From assembly GCA_029263945.1 (NCBI GenBank), contig JARIDM010000281.1, positions 1 through 9,017 of the forward strand: a stretch of DNA of 9,017 nt, written 5' to 3'. The position numbers and the translations under genes were made by a program. Positions 1-6,228 of this stretch are shown in pieces. The notes under the pieces are model-generated. The model saw only the letters and a list, made by a program, of their open reading frames with translations. It was not told the DNA's origin and did no database searches. How positions within the stretch are numbered: position 1 is the stretch's first letter; every line of letters starts with the position of its first letter. This DNA comes from Sporosarcina sp. Its GTDB lineage: Bacteria; Bacillota; Bacilli; Bacillales_A; Planococcaceae.

Positions 1-114
1 GTATATTTGCACATTTTACCTTATGTATTGACGATTCTTGCACTTGCAGGATTTATTGGTAGGGCCAATGCACCAAAAGCAAACGGAGAACCATACATCA
101 AAGGTGAACGTTAA
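1..114 (+). CDS. ABC transporter permease, C-terminal end (partial)
   Basis: This is the 3' end of a gene that begins before the window. Frame 1 is open from the first base and ends at TAA (112-114), giving 37 residues. The first 20 or so are strongly hydrophobic (VYLHILPYVLTILALAGFIG) and read as a last membrane helix. A short polar tail with the pattern GRANAPKANGEPYIKGER follows. An 'LPY.LT...LAGFIGR...PKA.G.PY' ending is typical of the second permease of BMP-lipoprotein-dependent nucleoside ABC importers (NupQ/YufQ type). In several Bacillales such an importer lies next to ymfF, which fits the position. The family call rests on the tail only, so it is tentative. The existence of the reading frame is more secure, because a terminator follows shortly after the stop. 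Confidence 0.65.
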   Translation, partial: VYLHILPYVLTILALAGFIGRANAPKANGEPYIKGER

Positions 115-162
115 AAAGAATTCGCCTTATATGTTTTCGTGAAAAAGTAAAACGTCAACTTG

Positions 163-204
163 AAAGTTGCCTGAATGATCTAAACGGATCTCAGGCAACT
201 TTTT
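163..204 (+). terminator. Intrinsic terminator after the permease operon
   Basis: A perfect 12-bp stem pairs AAAGTTGCCTGA (163-174) with TCAGGCAACTTT (191-202). The apical part can pair further, GATC (177-180) with GATC (187-190), leaving a 6-nt loop. The 3' arm runs into five consecutive T residues (200-204 region). It lies about 50 bp after the permease stop and before the ymfF promoter, so it probably separates the two transcription units. Confidence 0.8.
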
Positions 205-231
205 AACTTGTAAAATCGTGTTGGTTTATAA

Positions 232-268
232 ATACATTTCTTTGCACGTATGACAAGAAGAAATGTAT
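232..268. repeat. 11-bp inverted repeat at the ymfF promoter
   Basis: ATACATTTCTT (232-242) is the exact reverse complement of AAGAAATGTAT (258-268), with 15 bases between. The right arm overlaps the proposed -10 element and the left arm adjoins the proposed -35. It could be an operator for a dimeric regulator, or a hairpin if transcription starts upstream. No known operator consensus is recognised. Confidence 0.6.
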
Positions 269-271
269 AGT
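242..271 (+). promoter_or_regulatory. Candidate sigma-A promoter for ymfF-ymfH-ymfI
   Basis: A -10-like TATAGT (266-271, five of six consensus bases) is preceded after 18 bp by a poor -35, TTGCAC (242-247). Transcription would start near 278, giving a leader of about 36 bases before the ymfF start at 314. It sits just downstream of the permease terminator, where an operon promoter is expected. The -35 is weak, so the call is moderate. Confidence 0.45.
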
Positions 272-313
272 GAGATAAGGATGAAGCATATTAACAAAAA
301 CAGAGGTGTTAGA

Positions 314-1597
314 ATGTTTAATAAAACGCAATTAAATCATGGTGTTACACTTTATACAAGAAAATCAGCACAATTTAAAACGGTGAATTTTTCAGTGAAA
401 TGGAAAACAAGCTTAAATGAAAAAGTAGCAGCAGCTCGTTCAGTTCTTGCAAATGTACTAGAAGATTCAAATGGTAAGTACCGTACACAAAGTGCACTTC
501 GTAATAAGTTAGATGAACTATACGGCACTGTACTTTATACGGACGTTTCCAAACGAGGGGATATGCATATCTTCACGCTTAACGCAGAATGTGTGAATGA
601 TGAATATTTAGCGGATTCGGGTGTACTTAATGAAGCAATTGAATTGATTCAGACAGTGATTTTCAATCCCAATATGGTAGACGGTGAGTTTGACGCTGAG
701 ACGGTCACGCGTGAAAAAAGGTCCGTGACAGAACGCATCCGTTCCCAATATGATAATAAAACGAGTTATGCACAAAAGCGTATGCTTGAAATATTAAAGC
801 CAAATAGTCCAATCTCAACAAGTTCTAATGGAACTGAAGAAGAAGTTGCGTCGATTACACCATCTTCTCTCCGTGAAACGTATCGGTCGATGCTAGCAGA
901 AGATCTTGTCGATATCTATGTCGTTGGAGATATTGATGAAAAGGAAATGATTGAAAAGTTATCAGCTGTGTTTAACTTCGAAGCCCGAACAGCGCGTAAA
1001 GAAGTTGCATTTAAAACAGATGAAACACTTGCCAATACAGCGATTGCAGAAATTCGTGAACAACAGGAAATGAAACAAGGAAAGTTACATTTAGGCTTTA
1101 GTACGCCAGTCACTTTTAATCATCCCGATTATATGAAAATGCAAGTGATGAATGGTGTTTTTGGTGGGTTTGCGCATAGTAAATTATTCATGAATGTTCG
1201 GGAAAAAGAGAGCATGGCTTATTATGTATCAAGTTCTTATGCTTCCCATTACGGTTTGCTTTATGTAATGGCTGGGATTGACGCAGAATTAGAAGAGAAA
1301 GCTGTGGCTTTGGTTAAAGAACAGCTACTTTCGTTACAAAATGGAGACATTACCGATTTAGAAATGGAACAAACGAAGGCATTGCTAAAAAATAGCATTA
1401 CAAGTTCATTTGATTCTGCGAGAGCGCAAATTGATATTTTTGATCAATTTAAAGAGATGGATGAACACTTCACTGCCAATTTACTGATTAGTGGTTGGGA
1501 AGCCGTAACGATAGAAGATGTGCAAGAAATGGCGAAAAATATAAAATTAGAAATCACTTATTTATTATCTGGAAAGGAGGCGTCTCAAAATGAATAA
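314..1597 (+). CDS. ymfF: M16-family peptidase-like protein YmfF (EF-P modification-associated), zinc site lost
   Basis: The product is 427 residues when started at ATG 314, which has AGAGGTG five bases upstream. An in-frame ATG at 263 exists but would add 17 residues, lacks a Shine-Dalgarno sequence and lies upstream of the likely transcription start. The protein has the two-lobed M16B architecture. The N-terminal lobe (about 1-205) ends in the family's 'D.Y.VGDI' strand (200-207), and the C-terminal lobe contains FMNVREKESMAYYV (292-304). That motif carries the substrate-binding Arg296/Tyr303 pair of M16 enzymes. The zinc motif HxxEH is absent: the region expected to hold it reads VLANVLEDSNGKY. 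YmfF is therefore probably the non-catalytic partner of YmfH, whose gene overlaps by 8 bases. In B. subtilis, YmfF and YmfH are annotated as associated with 5-aminopentanol modification of elongation factor P. Their biochemical role is not settled. It is a full-length cytoplasmic protein with no signal peptide. Confidence 0.93.
   Translation: MFNKTQLNHGVTLYTRKSAQFKTVNFSVKWKTSLNEKVAAARSVLANVLEDSNGKYRTQSALRNKLDELYGTVLYTDVSKRGDMHIFTLNAECVNDEYLADSGVLNEAIELIQTVIFNPNMVDGEFDAETVTREKRSVTERIRSQYDNKTSYAQKRMLEILKPNSPISTSSNGTEEEVASITPSSLRETYRSMLAEDLVDIYVVGDIDEKEMIEKLSAVFNFEARTARKEVAFKTDETLANTAIAEIREQQEMKQGKLHLGFSTPVTFNHPDYMKMQVMNGVFGGFAHSKLFMNVREKESMAYYVSSSYASHYGLLYVMAGIDAELEEKAVALVKEQLLSLQNGDITDLEMEQTKALLKNSITSSFDSARAQIDIFDQFKEMDEHFTANLLISGWEAVTIEDVQEMAKNIKLEITYLLSGKEASQNE
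1573..1580 (+). promoter_or_regulatory. Strong ribosome binding site for ymfH inside ymfF
   Basis: AAAGGAGG matches the anti-Shine-Dalgarno core fully and sits 9 bases before ATG 1590, within the last codons of ymfF. It fixes the ymfH start despite the overlap. Confidence 0.9.
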
Positions 1598-2894
1598 AGT
1601 GTACTTTGAGAATTTACAAGAAACCTTGTTTAGTGAAACGTTACCAAATGGTTTGGATGTTTTTATTTTACCGAAAAAAGGTTTTTCGAAAACGTATGTC
1701 TCCTTTACAACGAATTACGGTTCAGTGGACAATACGTTCATTCCGAATAACCAAAAAGAACTTGTCACCGTTCCGGACGGAATTGCCCATTTCTTAGAAC
1801 ATAAAATGTTTGAGAAAGAAGAAGGAGACGTTTTTCAGAAATTCAGTGCTCTGGGTGGTTCTGCAAATGCCTTCACTTCTTTTACAAGGACATCCTATCT
1901 CTTTTCAGCGACAGATAAACTATACGAAAATACAGAAGTCCTGCTCGATTTTGTACAAGAACCTTATTTTACCGAAGAAACGGTAGAAAAAGAAAAAGGC
2001 ATTATTGGACAAGAGATTACGATGTACGATGACCAGCCTGATTGGAGATTGCATTTTGGAACGATCGAAAACTTATTTCATGCACATCCCGTAAGAATTG
2101 ACATTGCAGGTACAATCGAATCCATCGACAAGATTACTGCAGCTCATTTGTATCAGTGTTATGAAACGTTTTACCACCCTTCAAATATGGTTTTGTTTGT
2201 TGTTGGTGCAGTTGAACCAGAAGAAATGATGACGTTTATTAAAGCAAACCAAAACACAAAAAACTTCAAGCCACAGGAAGAAATTGTGCGTAGTTTCCCT
2301 GAAGAACCAGTGACCGCAGCAGTTCCAAGAAGAACGTTGGAAATGGATGTCTCAAAACCAAAATTAAGCTACGGCATGAAATGCACAAAAACTAACCTTA
2401 AAGGGAATGAGATGTTAAAACTGGAGCTCGCAGCAGACCTCGTGTTAGATATCCTATTTGGTCGTTCTTCTGAATTTTACACAACGGCATACAATGAAGG
2501 GCTAATTGATGAGTCTTATGGGTATAGTTTTTCAGTAGAGAAAGGCTTCGGTTTTGGCGTCATTATGTCAGATACTGAAAATCCAGAAGCCCTTGAAGCT
2601 TCCATTCGACAAACGCTTCAAAGTGAAGTCACTTCCTGGTCGATTACTGAAGAAATGCTTGAACCTTTACGCAAACGTAAAATTGGCCAGTTTATGCGTT
2701 CGTTAAATTCAATTGAGTTTATCGCGAATCAATTTACCCATTTTAAATTTAATGAGATGAATTTATTCGATGTCGTGCCAACTCTTGAGAATATAAAGCT
2801 TTCGGATTTAAAAGAAGCCTTCTCCACATATAGCGATGAAGCTGGGCATACTGTATTTACAGTAGTACCGGCAGTTAAAAAGAGCGATGAATAA
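1590..2894 (+). CDS. ymfH: M16-family zinc metallopeptidase YmfH (EF-P modification-associated)
   Basis: This is a 434-residue M16 peptidase. The inverted zinc-binding motif is intact: HFLEH at residues 67-71 gives His67, the catalytic base Glu70 and His71. The third zinc ligand is probably Glu142 (in GIIGQEITMYDD), at a distance similar to other M16 enzymes. The C-terminal lobe has the FGRSSEFYTTAYNEGLIDESYGYSF region (290-314) where substrate-binding enzymes carry REK..LAY. Here the Arg position appears to be Tyr301, so the Arg/Tyr pair is incomplete. YmfF shows the reverse pattern, which suggests one shared active site in a YmfF-YmfH heterodimer, as in other M16B pairs. There is no signal peptide or membrane segment. 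The start has a very strong RBS. Its stop overlaps the ymfI start by 8 bases, giving tight translational coupling. In Bacillus the pair is linked to EF-P modification, but the substrate is unknown to me. Confidence 0.94.
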   Translation: MNKVYFENLQETLFSETLPNGLDVFILPKKGFSKTYVSFTTNYGSVDNTFIPNNQKELVTVPDGIAHFLEHKMFEKEEGDVFQKFSALGGSANAFTSFTRTSYLFSATDKLYENTEVLLDFVQEPYFTEETVEKEKGIIGQEITMYDDQPDWRLHFGTIENLFHAHPVRIDIAGTIESIDKITAAHLYQCYETFYHPSNMVLFVVGAVEPEEMMTFIKANQNTKNFKPQEEIVRSFPEEPVTAAVPRRTLEMDVSKPKLSYGMKCTKTNLKGNEMLKLELAADLVLDILFGRSSEFYTTAYNEGLIDESYGYSFSVEKGFGFGVIMSDTENPEALEASIRQTLQSEVTSWSITEEMLEPLRKRKIGQFMRSLNSIEFIANQFTHFKFNEMNLFDVVPTLENIKLSDLKEAFSTYSDEAGHTVFTVVPAVKKSDE

Positions 2895-3618
2895 AGGGAC
2901 TGCCGTAGTGCTTGGGGCAACGGGTGGCATCGGTCAAGCAATTTGTCACCAGCTTGCCGCGAGTGGTTGGTCTCTTTATATCCATTATTATCAACAAGAT
3001 GTAGCGGCTAATAAATTACAAACACAATTAAGCATGAAATACCCAAACCAAAGCTTTACGGTTGTGCACGCAGACTTTACGCTAGAGGACGCGGCGCAAG
3101 GACTTGCGAAGCATATTCATCATGTACGTGCTGTCGTCGTGGCAAACGGTCAGTCCATGTATAAGCTACTCACTGAGACAACAACTGATGATATGAATGC
3201 TTTATGGAAAGTCCATGTGCAAAATCCAGCGATGTTCATCAGCCTTGTTTCCGCGCAATTAAGAAGTTTTAATCAATCCTATATTGTGTTTATCGGTTCG
3301 ATATGGGGGAATACTGGAGCAGCGGGCGAAGTGATGTATTCTGCAGTTAAAGGTGCACAACATGCATTTGTAAAAGCTTATTCAAAAGAAGCAGCTTTTG
3401 GTGGTATCCGTGTGAATGCAGTGGCTCCAGGATGGATTGAGACGCGCATGAATAACGTTATCCCAGCAGATGAAAAACAGCTTATCCTTGATGAAATTCC
3501 GCTTATGACAACAGGAGAACCCCAAAATGTAGCAGATACAGTCAATTTTCTTTTAAGTGGGAAAGCAGATTATATGACTGGAGAAATTTTGAAAGTAAAT
3601 GGTGGTTGGTATATTTAA
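2887..3618 (+). CDS. ymfI: SDR-family reductase YmfI (EF-P 5-aminopentanone reductase)
   Basis: The product is a 243-residue classical short-chain dehydrogenase/reductase. It has the dinucleotide motif GATGGIG (10-16), the ANG structural motif (86-88), catalytic Ser138 (FIGS), Tyr151 and Lys155 (YSAVK), and the NAVAPG cofactor segment (177-182). It ends with the usual TGE...VNGG tail (231-240). It resembles FabG, but its place directly after ymfF-ymfH identifies it as YmfI. In B. subtilis, YmfI is reported to reduce the 5-aminopentanone group on a lysine of elongation factor P to 5-aminopentanol, which supports EF-P function at proline-rich stretches. The ATG lies in the end of ymfH (8-base overlap) and has only a weak purine-rich RBS (AAAAAGAG), so translation is probably coupled to ymfH. 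All key residues are present. Confidence 0.92.
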   Translation: MNKGTAVVLGATGGIGQAICHQLAASGWSLYIHYYQQDVAANKLQTQLSMKYPNQSFTVVHADFTLEDAAQGLAKHIHHVRAVVVANGQSMYKLLTETTTDDMNALWKVHVQNPAMFISLVSAQLRSFNQSYIVFIGSIWGNTGAAGEVMYSAVKGAQHAFVKAYSKEAAFGGIRVNAVAPGWIETRMNNVIPADEKQLILDEIPLMTTGEPQNVADTVNFLLSGKADYMTGEILKVNGGWYI

Positions 3619-3875
3619 AAGACCAATCATTTGAGTCAGTTGCATAATTAACTTATTCTGCCACGCCAACCCGACGATATGCTGTAGAGGTGTAGCAGTA
3701 TAACCCTATTATGAAATGAATTGATTTTCTTTCCATTTAATGTTGAAAATAAATAAATGAGCTATATTTCTTCGACAAATTTCGTATTCTTTCCTTTTCT
3801 TAATCAATTAAATCAGCTATCATGGAACTAAGTCTATTTTTGAACGTCCTATTTAAAACGGAAAGGGTGTTTCGC
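3619..3875. other. Non-coding gap between ymfI and ymfK; no ymfJ
   Basis: This 257-base AT-rich stretch has frequent stops in all three forward frames and no ORF that I recognise. B. subtilis carries ymfJ (small DUF3243 protein) at this place, and I find no copy or remnant. A 7-bp stem with one G-T pair (3604-3610 with 3622-3628) spans the ymfI stop but has no T-run. A short imperfect hairpin lies around 3678-3700. The rest appears unstructured. Confidence 0.6.
3631..3659 (+). promoter_or_regulatory. Weak candidate promoter for the ymfK operon
   Basis: TTGAGT (3631-3636) and TATTCT (3654-3659) are separated by 17 bp. Each matches four of six sigma-A consensus bases. The gap and lack of overlap with ymfI suggest a new promoter somewhere in 3619-3875, but this exact site is only a candidate. 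Confidence 0.25.
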
Positions 3876-4697
3876 ATGGGGAAATGGTACCTCGAATACG
3901 AAATTCAAGTAAACCGTCCAGGACTTCTCGGGGATATTGCGTCTTTACTCGGTATGTTACGTGTCAATATCGTGACAATTAATAGCGTAGCGGGAGGGCA
4001 TCAGCAAGAAGAGGGGAAAATACACCGCGGTCTCCTATTAACAACAGAAGACGATGCGCAAATTGAACGTTTTGCTTTAATTGCTTCAACGATGGATACG
4101 GTAAAGATAAAGAAAATTCGTGAACCAAAGTTAAGTGATATTTTAGCAGTCAGGCATGGCCGTTATATTTTACGTGATGTGGAAAATCGTAAAACATTTC
4201 GTTTTTTACGAAATGAACTTGGCATTCTCGTTGACTTTATGGCGGAACTCTTCAAAGAAGAAGGTCATAAGCTCATTGGCATTAGAGGGATGCCAAGGGT
4301 AGGGAAAACAGAATCAGTTGTTGCTGCGAGTGTGTGTGCCAATAAAAAATGGATTTTTCTTTCCTCTACAATGATTAAACAAACTGTTCGTAATACACTT
4401 GCTGGGGATGAGTTTTCAAAGGATAACATCTTTATTCTTGATGGAATTGTATCTCGAAAAGCGCCGGATGAGCGCCATTTACAGTTGGTACGTGAAATGA
4501 TGAGAATCCCCTCAATAAAAGTTGTTGAGCACCCAGATATTTTTGTCCAACACTCTGAGTATAATATTGAGGACTTTGATTATATTATCGAATTACGAAC
4601 AGATCATGAGCAAGAAATTACATACGAAATGATGGAGAAAAACCAAATGATGTCAAATCATGGCGCAATGGGTGGATTTGATATCTTTAACCTTTGA
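3876..4697 (+). CDS. ymfK: YmfK-family protein (DUF3388): ACT-like domain plus P-loop NTPase motif
   Basis: The product is 273 residues when started at ATG 3876, which has GGAAAGGGTG upstream and gives the family's typical beginning GKWYLEYEIQVNRPG. An in-frame ATG at 3822 would add 18 unconserved-looking residues without an RBS. The N-terminal part (about 3-80) reads as an ACT-like regulatory domain: EIQVNRPGLLGDIASLLGMLRVNIVTINSV has the beta-alpha-beta pattern and the 'RPGLL..I...L' signature of ligand-binding ACT domains. The second part has a clear Walker A motif, GMPRVGKT (138-145), and a Walker B-like NIFILDG (184-190). The C-terminal ~150 residues contain long charged stretches such as HLQLVREMMR (201-210). 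No signal peptide or membrane helix is seen. It is followed 23 bp later by rodZ and is a conserved neighbour of it in Bacillales. The biochemical function is unknown, and a ligand-sensing nucleotide-binding role is only an inference. Confidence 0.87.
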   Translation: MGKWYLEYEIQVNRPGLLGDIASLLGMLRVNIVTINSVAGGHQQEEGKIHRGLLLTTEDDAQIERFALIASTMDTVKIKKIREPKLSDILAVRHGRYILRDVENRKTFRFLRNELGILVDFMAELFKEEGHKLIGIRGMPRVGKTESVVAASVCANKKWIFLSSTMIKQTVRNTLAGDEFSKDNIFILDGIVSRKAPDERHLQLVREMMRIPSIKVVEHPDIFVQHSEYNIEDFDYIIELRTDHEQEITYEMMEKNQMMSNHGAMGGFDIFNL

Positions 4698-4720
4698 TAT
4701 AGAATGGGTAGGTGTTTTTA

Positions 4721-5587
4721 GTGACAGAGCTTGGCGGTCGCCTAAAAGAGGCGAGAGAAGCAAAAGGCTACACGTTAGACGATTTACAAGAAATAACAAA
4801 AATACAAAAAAGATATCTGGCAGGTATTGAAAAAGAAGAATACAAATCTATGCCAGGTTCATTTTACGTGCGTGCTTTTATTAAGCAGTATGCAGAAGCT
4901 GTTGACTTAGATGCCGATGAAATGTTGACTTTGTATAAAGGAAGCGCGAATAAAGAAGATGCTGAAGAGGAAGAAGTACCCCTTGCCGCACCTACACTGA
5001 GTAGAAGAAGTTCGCGTAGCACGGGACAATTAAATCAGATAATGCCGAAGATTGTTGTAGCATTGTTTATTGTTGTCATAATTGGTGCTGTATTATTCTT
5101 ATCCAAATTTGGCCCCTCTAAATCTGAAGAACATGAATTCGGCAATAAGCCAATTCAAGTTGAAGATCAAGCAAAACCTGATAAACAAAAACCAGATGAT
5201 TCGGTTACGGACGATGGGGAAAAAGCTGATGATGAATCGGATGAACCAATCGAAGAAGAGCAACAACAAACCATAGAAAATACCAGTATTGAAGGCGAGA
5301 ATGTTACGTACGCATTGACAAATGCTAAGGAACTACAACTCGAAATTCGAACAACGGAAGATTCATGGATTGGTGTGTTGGATGAAAAGCAAGTTGAAAG
5401 AACGGATGGCGCCCGCGTAATGACTGCTGGAGAATCTGTTAAATTAGACGTTTCGGATGCAGAAACAATACGGATTCGGTTAGGTCGTGCGCCTTCAACT
5501 GAGATTTATATTAATGGTGAGTTGCTTGAGTATGTAAGCGAACGTACGACACAAAATGTTTATATAGAATACAAAAAAGAGGAATAG
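4721..5587 (+). CDS. rodZ: RodZ/YmfM family: HTH, one membrane span, DUF4115
   Basis: The product is 288 residues from GTG 4721, chosen because GGTAGGTG lies 6 bases upstream and the family begins (M)TELG.RLKEARE. A GTG at 4712 would overlap that RBS. Residues 4-66 form the HTH_25 domain (TELGGRLKEAREAKGYTLDD...KIQKRYLAGIE...PGSFYVRAFIKQYAEAV) that in E. coli RodZ binds MreB. Residues about 109-129 are a single transmembrane helix (PKIVVALFIVVIIGAVLFLSKF), placing the HTH inside and the C-terminus outside. Residues about 147-187 form a highly acidic, low-complexity linker, and about 205-285 a DUF4115-type beta domain (LEIRTTEDSWIGVLDEKQ...RIRLGRAP). RodZ links the MreB cytoskeleton to peptidoglycan synthesis at the membrane and helps set rod shape. 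It lies 23 bp after ymfK and 47 bp before pgsA. A hairpin overlaps its stop codon. Confidence 0.92.
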   Translation: MTELGGRLKEAREAKGYTLDDLQEITKIQKRYLAGIEKEEYKSMPGSFYVRAFIKQYAEAVDLDADEMLTLYKGSANKEDAEEEEVPLAAPTLSRRSSRSTGQLNQIMPKIVVALFIVVIIGAVLFLSKFGPSKSEEHEFGNKPIQVEDQAKPDKQKPDDSVTDDGEKADDESDEPIEEEQQQTIENTSIEGENVTYALTNAKELQLEIRTTEDSWIGVLDEKQVERTDGARVMTAGESVKLDVSDAETIRIRLGRAPSTEIYINGELLEYVSERTTQNVYIEYKKEE

Positions 5588-5614
5588 TCATCTATCAAGA
5601 TGACTATTTTCTTT
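5583..5614 (+). terminator. Small terminator-like hairpin at the rodZ stop codon
   Basis: AATAGTCATCT (5583-5593) pairs perfectly with AGATGACTATT (5598-5608) around the loop ATCA, and TTTT then CTTT follow. The left arm includes the rodZ stop codon TAG (5585-5587). The stem has only three G-C pairs, so termination may be partial. The pgsA RBS begins directly after, leaving no room for a promoter, so pgsA must rely on readthrough or a promoter inside rodZ. Confidence 0.6.
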
Positions 5615-5634
5615 GAAAGGAAAGGTACATAATT

Positions 5635-6213
5635 ATGAATTTACCTAATAAAATAACGGTTTCACGGATTCTTCTAATTCCATTTTTCATGATTTTTATG
5701 TTAATTGATTTTAATATGGGGAATGTTGTCATACTAAGTACGACAATTCAAACAGAGCATTTCATTGGGGCAATGATTTTCATTATCGCTTCTATAACAG
5801 ATTGGCTGGATGGTTATATCGCAAGGAAAAACAATCTTGTGACAAATATGGGGAAATTTTTAGACCCATTAGCAGATAAGTTATTGGTTTCTGCGGCCTT
5901 CATTATTCTCGTAGAATTGGGCTCGGCACCTGCGTGGATTATTATCATTATTATTAGCCGCGAGTTTGCGGTGACTGGCCTACGCTTGATCCTGGCGGGA
6001 GGCGGGGAAGTAGTCGCAGCGAACCAACTCGGTAAAATTAAAACAGTTGCCCAAATTATTGCGGTGATTTCGTTGCTCTTAAATAACATCTATTTTGAAT
6101 CGATCGGTATTCCATTCGGTATGATGATGCTTTATATTGCGCTGCTATTCACGGTATGGTCTGGTGCAGATTACTTCTATAAAAACAGACATGTTTTACT
6201 CAACTCGATGTAA
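5635..6213 (+). CDS. pgsA: CDP-diacylglycerol-glycerol-3-phosphate 3-phosphatidyltransferase
   Basis: This integral membrane enzyme makes phosphatidylglycerophosphate from CDP-diacylglycerol and glycerol-3-phosphate. That is the committed step to phosphatidylglycerol and cardiolipin. The 192-residue protein has the full CDP-alcohol phosphotransferase signature D56-xx-D59-G60-xx-A63-R64-x8-G73-xxx-D77-xxx-D81, with every residue present. It is highly hydrophobic, with probable helices near 8-25, 43-56, 82-108, 110-121, 136-150 and 160-178. Its N-terminus MNLPNKITVSRI is typical of bacterial PgsA. The length matches the family. AAAGGAAAGG lies about 9 bases before the ATG. It follows rodZ and precedes cinA by 15 bp, the order found in B. 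subtilis. The substrate assignment (glycerophosphate rather than serine or inositol) rests on the N-terminal form and the context. Confidence 0.95.
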   Translation: MNLPNKITVSRILLIPFFMIFMLIDFNMGNVVILSTTIQTEHFIGAMIFIIASITDWLDGYIARKNNLVTNMGKFLDPLADKLLVSAAFIILVELGSAPAWIIIIIISREFAVTGLRLILAGGGEVVAANQLGKIKTVAQIIAVISLLLNNIYFESIGIPFGMMMLYIALLFTVWSGADYFYKNRHVLLNSM

Positions 6214-6228
6214 AGAAAGGTTGGTTTT

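Noticed and set aside
263..313. Longer N-terminus for ymfF starting at ATG 263
   Set aside because: There is no ribosome binding site, it would start upstream of the probable transcription start, and the extra 17 residues are not typical of the family. ATG 314 has a good RBS.
395..412. CodY-like motif inside ymfF
   Set aside because: The match to AATTTTCWGAAAATT is only partial and it is inside coding sequence well past the start, so chance is the simplest explanation.
3822..3875. Longer N-terminus for ymfK starting at ATG 3822
   Set aside because: It lacks an RBS, and the family begins at the GKWYLEYEIQVNRPG segment, which follows ATG 3876 with a good RBS.
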